Source: Chitinophagaceae bacterium
Lineage (GTDB): Bacteria > Bacteroidota > Bacteroidia > Chitinophagales > Chitinophagaceae
DNA length: 9,315 nt
Reading direction: 5' to 3'
NCBI GenBank assembly: GCA_003455235.1
Contig: DMRT01000019.1
Span: 1-9,315, forward strand
Shown here: positions 6,344 through 9,315 of the stretch, piece after piece
How the letters are laid out: each line of letters opens with the position of its first letter
Position numbering within the stretch: position 1 is the first letter of the stretch
Translations under genes and position numbers: made by a program
The notes under the pieces: generated by a model
The model's database searches: none
Told to the model about the DNA's origin: nothing
Seen by the model: the letters and a program-made list of their open reading frames with translations, nothing else

Positions 6344-7399
6344 ATGTACATACGGGCAACCGGGAACATATCGCCGCAAAAAACCTTTGGCCATCCATTG
6401 ATGAACGAAGCCCCTGTTGCATACACCGGCAACCGCCTTTCCTGCATAGAACCAGACTATAAGGAATTCATCGATCCCAAACTTATCCGCCGTATGAGCC
6501 GCATCATACGCATGGGTGTGGCGGCAGCCATGGAATGCCTGAAAGAAGCAGATGTGAAAATGCCCGACGCCATTGTTACCGGGACCTCGTATGGATGCCT
6601 GGAAGATACCTATGCTTTCTTAAGCAAGATGGTGGAGTTCAATGAAGAACTTCTGACACCTACCGCATTCATTCAATCCACTCACAATACCATCGGCGCA
6701 CAAATAGGATTGATGCTTCAGTGCAACAATTACAACAATGCCTTTGTGCACCGGGGCTTTTCATTTGAAAGCGCCCTGCTGGATGGTATGCTCTTGCTCA
6801 AAGAAAAAGAAGCATCTCATGTGCTGGTAGGCGCCATTGATGAAATCATCCCTACCAGCCATACGATACTTAACAGGCTTGGTTTGTATAAGCAGGGAGA
6901 TGTGTCCAGCCTGGATATATACAGGGCGGGAACAAAGGGTACAATTGCCGGTGAAGGTTCTTCCTTCTTTATGCTGGCTAATGAAGCATCTTCATCAGAC
7001 TATGCCCGGTTGGATGGAATGCATACATTTTATAAACCGGCGGGCGCAGTCGATATAGAAAAGCAGGTCTCTTCCTTCCTGGAAAAACAGGGAATTGCAA
7101 CCGGTGATCTTGATCTTATCATTACCGGAAAGAACGGCGATCAGAAATCAGACAGGATATATGATCAGCCCGGGCAGTCTGTTTTTGCCGGAATCCCTAT
7201 TCTAAACTACAAACACCTCTGCGGTGAATACCCAACCGCTTCTGCCTTCGCTTTCTGGCTGGCGGCCAATATCATTAAGCAGGGAAAGATCCCTGCCATG
7301 CTGCAAACTTCCGGCATCCTTAAACCCATTAAACGGGTGCTGGTATACAATCATTACCTGAACATGCATCATTCCTTATTTTTGCTGTCGGCATGTTAA
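6344..7399 (+). CDS. Catalytically dead ketosynthase homologue, chain-length-factor-like
   Basis: This 351-residue protein keeps the ketosynthase fold outline. MYIRATGNISPQ starts strand 1; RRMSRIIRMGVAAAMECL (49-66) is the usual helix; PDAIVTGTSYGCLEDT (74-89) and SHVLVGAIDE (158-167) are core strands; GTIAGEGSSFFML (199-211) replaces the GEGA loop. All three catalytic positions are changed. FVHRGFSFES places Phe139 at the Cys position; TGKNG (261-265) stands where HGTGT should be; and KHLCGEYPTASAF (290-302) keeps the Lys but has Glu295 for the second His. The protein cannot condense by the normal mechanism. Its position 1 nt after KS II suggests the beta subunit of a KS/CLF heterodimer that sets polyene length. 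Phe at the Cys position is also seen in the half-KS at 4256. Its last 7 nt overlap the deacetylase start. Confidence 0.88.
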   Translation: MYIRATGNISPQKTFGHPLMNEAPVAYTGNRLSCIEPDYKEFIDPKLIRRMSRIIRMGVAAAMECLKEADVKMPDAIVTGTSYGCLEDTYAFLSKMVEFNEELLTPTAFIQSTHNTIGAQIGLMLQCNNYNNAFVHRGFSFESALLDGMLLLKEKEASHVLVGAIDEIIPTSHTILNRLGLYKQGDVSSLDIYRAGTKGTIAGEGSSFFMLANEASSSDYARLDGMHTFYKPAGAVDIEKQVSSFLEKQGIATGDLDLIITGKNGDQKSDRIYDQPGQSVFAGIPILNYKHLCGEYPTASAFAFWLAANIIKQGKIPAMLQTSGILKPIKRVLVYNHYLNMHHSLFLLSAC

Positions 7400-8166
7400 A
7401 CTTCAGGAACACAAATATTTTTTTTGGATTCGTGCTGCTGGCATTGATCGGCGTGCACATAAAATACGGCATGCCCTGGTATGTGTACCCGGTGCTGTTC
7501 ATGGCCTGGTCGCTCCTTGTTTTTTGGGGTTGTTATTATGTGGGTTCGGGATTTTTTATCAGGATCGTTTGTAAAGGCCCTGCCGATAAGAAACAGGTTG
7601 CCATCAGCTTCGACGATGGACCTGTGGTTGATTATACCCGGGAGATCCTGCAGGTATTGAAAGAAGAAAAGGTAAAAGCCGCTTTTTTCTGCATCGGCAA
7701 CCGCATTGCAGGTAATGAAGAAATTTTACGGCAGGTGCATGCCGATGGCCACCTCATTGGCAATCACAGTTATTCTCATCATTTCTGGTTTGACATGTGT
7801 TCAGCCAAAAAAATGCAGTCAGACCTGGCGATGATGAACAGCGAAGTGGAAAGGGTGATTGGCCGCAGGCCAAAGTTATTCCGCCCTCCTTATGGGGTTA
7901 CCAATCCCAATGTAAAAAAAGCAATCATTGGCGGAGGCTATACTCCCATTGGCTGGAGCGTGCGGTCGATGGATACGGTGATCAAAGAAGATGGGAAGCT
8001 GCTGGATAAGATCAATGCGGCCATTGAACCCGGAGCCATCTTTCTTTTTCACGATACGAGCAAAACCACGTTGAATGTATTACCCGCTTTTATCAAAGAA
8101 GTTAAAAAAAGAGGATACACCATCACCCCGCTGGATAAATTGTTAGATTTGCAGCCTTATGAGTAA
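7393..8166 (+). CDS. Membrane-anchored polysaccharide deacetylase (NodB domain, CE4-type)
   Basis: The product is 257 residues. Two hydrophobic stretches (about 8-22 and 30-50) make an N-terminal membrane anchor or hairpin, followed by a NodB homology domain. The metal-dependent CE4 motifs are all present: ISFDDGP with D74/D75, HSYSHH with H125 and H129 (H-x3-H), RPPYG at 164-168, W188 in GWSVRSMD, and FLFHD with H220. The catalytic base, metal ligands and oxyanion Arg therefore look intact. The family removes N- or O-acetyl groups from glycans, and the domain is expected to face the periplasm. Its start overlaps the chain-length-factor gene by 7 nt, and its end overlaps the LolA-like gene by 8 nt, so it is part of the pigment operon. 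Whether it acts on a cell-wall glycan, a sugar on the pigment, or another acetylated head group cannot be told. Confidence 0.93.
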   Translation: MLNFRNTNIFFGFVLLALIGVHIKYGMPWYVYPVLFMAWSLLVFWGCYYVGSGFFIRIVCKGPADKKQVAISFDDGPVVDYTREILQVLKEEKVKAAFFCIGNRIAGNEEILRQVHADGHLIGNHSYSHHFWFDMCSAKKMQSDLAMMNSEVERVIGRRPKLFRPPYGVTNPNVKKAIIGGGYTPIGWSVRSMDTVIKEDGKLLDKINAAIEPGAIFLFHDTSKTTLNVLPAFIKEVKKRGYTITPLDKLLDLQPYE

Positions 8167-8794
8167 AGTGAAACTGATATTACTGGCCTTGCTGGTCACA
8201 ACGGGAGTAAAGGCACAGTACCCGGGATATAATACGGTTACCGACGTGGCGAAATTCAAAACCGAATTTTCTGCTGCCACACAAAAAACCACCTCCATCA
8301 AAAGCGATTTTACCCAGGAAAAGAACCTGGCCATGCTTTCGGAAAAAATAATTTCCAGAGGAAATTTCTGGTTTAAGAAAGACAGCCGGGTAAGGATGGA
8401 ATACAACCAGCCATTCAAATACCTGATGATCCTGAACAGGGATAAAGTGTATGTAAAGGATGGGCAGAAAGAAAGTAAAGTGTCCACCAAATCGAATAAA
8501 CTTTTCCAGCAGATCAATCGCATCATGATCGATTGCATGCAGGGAACCATGCTCAGCAATACCGATTTCAGTACCCGGGTGTTTGAAAACCGGAGTACAG
8601 CGCTGATCGAGCTTTCCCCGCAAACAAAAGGATTAAAAGAATTATTTAAATCCATCAACGTGGTGGTGGATAAAAAGGATTTCTCCGTTACCAGCATCGA
8701 AATGAAAGAGATTTCCGGCGATTATACCATCATGCGATTCACCAACAAAGAACCGAATGCTTCCATCCCCGATGCGTTGTTTTCTATTGATTAG
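8159..8794 (+). CDS. LolA-like periplasmic lipoprotein/lipid carrier
   Basis: This 211-residue protein has an N-terminal signal peptide: K3/K5, hydrophobic LILLALLVTT, and likely cleavage after VKA at residue 19. The mature part resembles LolA. It opens with a helix and IKSDFTQEKNLAML (about 48-61), then ISRGNFWFKKDSRVRMEYNQP (65-85), the beta-half-barrel start in which LolA proteins show S-x-G-x-F...W-x-Y-x-x-P. Later strands include RDKVYVKDG and a C-terminal YTIMRFTNKEP. LolA carries lipoproteins from the inner to the outer membrane; homologues in aryl-polyene loci are taken to move the pigment lipid or a dedicated lipoprotein. ATG 8159 overlaps the deacetylase by 8 nt, implying coupled translation. 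A housekeeping LolA is less likely given this context. The start is supported by the signal peptide. Confidence 0.88.
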   Translation: MSKVKLILLALLVTTGVKAQYPGYNTVTDVAKFKTEFSAATQKTTSIKSDFTQEKNLAMLSEKIISRGNFWFKKDSRVRMEYNQPFKYLMILNRDKVYVKDGQKESKVSTKSNKLFQQINRIMIDCMQGTMLSNTDFSTRVFENRSTALIELSPQTKGLKELFKSINVVVDKKDFSVTSIEMKEISGDYTIMRFTNKEPNASIPDALFSID

Positions 8795-9315
8795 CCTGGC
8801 AGCGGTGTGGCAAGCCTGTACCCCCCTGCACAAGCAAATGCAGGCGGCAACGGTTGATGCAAACCGGGTACTGTCGTTCCGGCCGGCTTTCCAGGTAGCC
8901 CTGTACAGCGCTACGGTAGATGTGGTAGGCAATCACCTGAGCGGCTTATTGCTGATAAAAAAAATGCCCGACAGCAGCACCCGGATGGTGTTCTCCAATG
9001 AAATGGGATTTACTTTTTTCGATTTTGAGTTCAGGCCCGGCGGCGGATTCCACGTATACTCCATCATTAAAAAGATGAACCGGAAATCGGTGATCAAAAC
9101 CCTGCGCCACGACTTGGAACTGGTGATGATGAATACCCTGGATAATTCCACGGCCCAGGTACGTACCAATAGCGGTGAACTTTATTTTATCTTTCCGCAG
9201 CAAAAAGGCTTTAATTACTATATTACCACTGCAGATGTAAATGAACTCATCCGCATGGAACGGGCGTCAAACAAAAAGGTAATCGTGGAAGCCATTATGA
9301 AAAATTATATCAATG
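8772..9315 (+). CDS. Putative outer-membrane lipoprotein, LolB-like by position (3' partial)
   Basis: An open frame from ATG 8772 runs off the window end after 181 codons. It begins 23 nt before the LolA-like stop, in another frame. The N-terminus is a short signal sequence (M-R-C, then FLLISLAAV) ending at WQAC, with C16 as a possible lipidated cysteine. W at -3 is unlike the usual Leu, so the lipobox is weak. The mature part is predicted beta-rich: FQVALYSATVDV, HLSGLLLIKKM, TRMVFSNEMGFTFFDFEF, GELYFIFPQQKGFNYYI. Alternating short strands with an exposed SGLLLIKK hairpin would fit a LolA/LolB-type half-barrel, but I do not recognise the family. Frame support comes from the absence of stops over 544 nt and from this protein-like pattern. 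LolA followed by a lipoprotein recalls the LolA-LolB pair; an aryl-polyene-specific lipoprotein of unknown role is equally possible. Confidence 0.78.
   Translation, partial: MRCFLLISLAAVWQACTPLHKQMQAATVDANRVLSFRPAFQVALYSATVDVVGNHLSGLLLIKKMPDSSTRMVFSNEMGFTFFDFEFRPGGGFHVYSIIKKMNRKSVIKTLRHDLELVMMNTLDNSTAQVRTNSGELYFIFPQQKGFNYYITTADVNELIRMERASNKKVIVEAIMKNYIN

Larger units (their letters stand above)
1..9315 (+). other. Interior of a single aryl-polyene/flexirubin-type operon
   Basis: Twelve consecutive genes run in one direction. Gaps between them are 12, 6, 28, 12, 11, 4 and 1 nt, and four junctions overlap by 8 (4875-4882), 7 (7393-7399), 8 (8159-8166) and 23 nt (8772-8794). No hairpin followed by a T-run and no convincing Bacteroidetes promoter (TAnnTTTG) fits in these spaces. 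The longest gap, 1889-1916, is A/T-rich before the methyltransferase start and could hold a translation signal, but shows nothing definite. The gene set matches the aryl-polyene/flexirubin class in family terms, although ketoreductase, dehydratase, aryl-ligase and MMPL exporter genes are not within the window. Confidence 0.8.

Noticed and set aside
8642..9203. Minus-strand open frames over the 3' end, where no complete plus-strand frame is closed
   Set aside because: They lack motifs, and the plus-strand frame from ATG 8772 stays open to the window end with a signal-like N-terminus and beta-strand pattern.

Overview
The window is a tightly packed, one-strand stretch of a type II polyketide pigment locus of the aryl-polyene/flexirubin class, most likely from a Bacteroidetes bacterium, with Chitinophagaceae a reasonable guess. 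The organism inference rests on four things: the protein families and how they combine (several ketosynthases, a discrete ACP, a hotdog thioesterase, a LolA-like carrier and an aryl-modifying MT/FAD pair); moderate GC; Lys/Asn/Ile-rich proteins; and the general lack of strong Shine-Dalgarno sequences. No taxonomic marker is present, so this is inference.

Layout, all on the + strand: (1) 1-310, C-terminal part of an unrecognised protein; (2) 323-748, hotdog acyl-thioesterase; (3) 755-1888, ketosynthase with an intact Cys-His-His triad; (4) 1917-2990, SAM methyltransferase of the dimerising O-methyltransferase type; (5) 3003-4244, FAD-dependent halogenase/reductase-like flavoprotein; (6) 4256-4882, half-length ketosynthase-like protein without a catalytic Cys; (7) 4875-5138, acyl carrier protein; (8) 5143-6342, second ketosynthase with an intact triad; (9) 6344-7399, full-length ketosynthase homologue with all three catalytic residues replaced (chain-length-factor-like); (10) 7393-8166, membrane-anchored NodB polysaccharide deacetylase; (11) 8159-8794, LolA-like periplasmic carrier; (12) 8772-9315, a putative lipoprotein cut by the window end.

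Gene spacing runs from 28 nt gaps to a 23 nt overlap. There is no room for an internal terminator or an ordinary promoter, so the window looks like the interior of one operon whose promoter and end lie outside. No RNA gene, mobile element, CRISPR array or sizeable repeat was seen, and no stretch over 28 nt lacks a gene.

A working model (inference): the ACP carries an aryl-primed chain; the two active ketosynthases extend it, one or both paired with the inactive homologues that set chain length or stabilise the complex; ketoreductase, dehydratase, aryl-starter and ligase genes would lie outside the window. The methyltransferase and flavoprotein decorate the aryl ring or tail. The thioesterase releases or edits acyl chains. 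The deacetylase, LolA-like protein and lipoprotein form an envelope module that may move or anchor the hydrophobic pigment at the outer membrane. The least conventional parts are the pair of dead ketosynthases, the methyltransferase with Asp where the usual catalytic His sits, and the deacetylase embedded between the PKS and transport genes.
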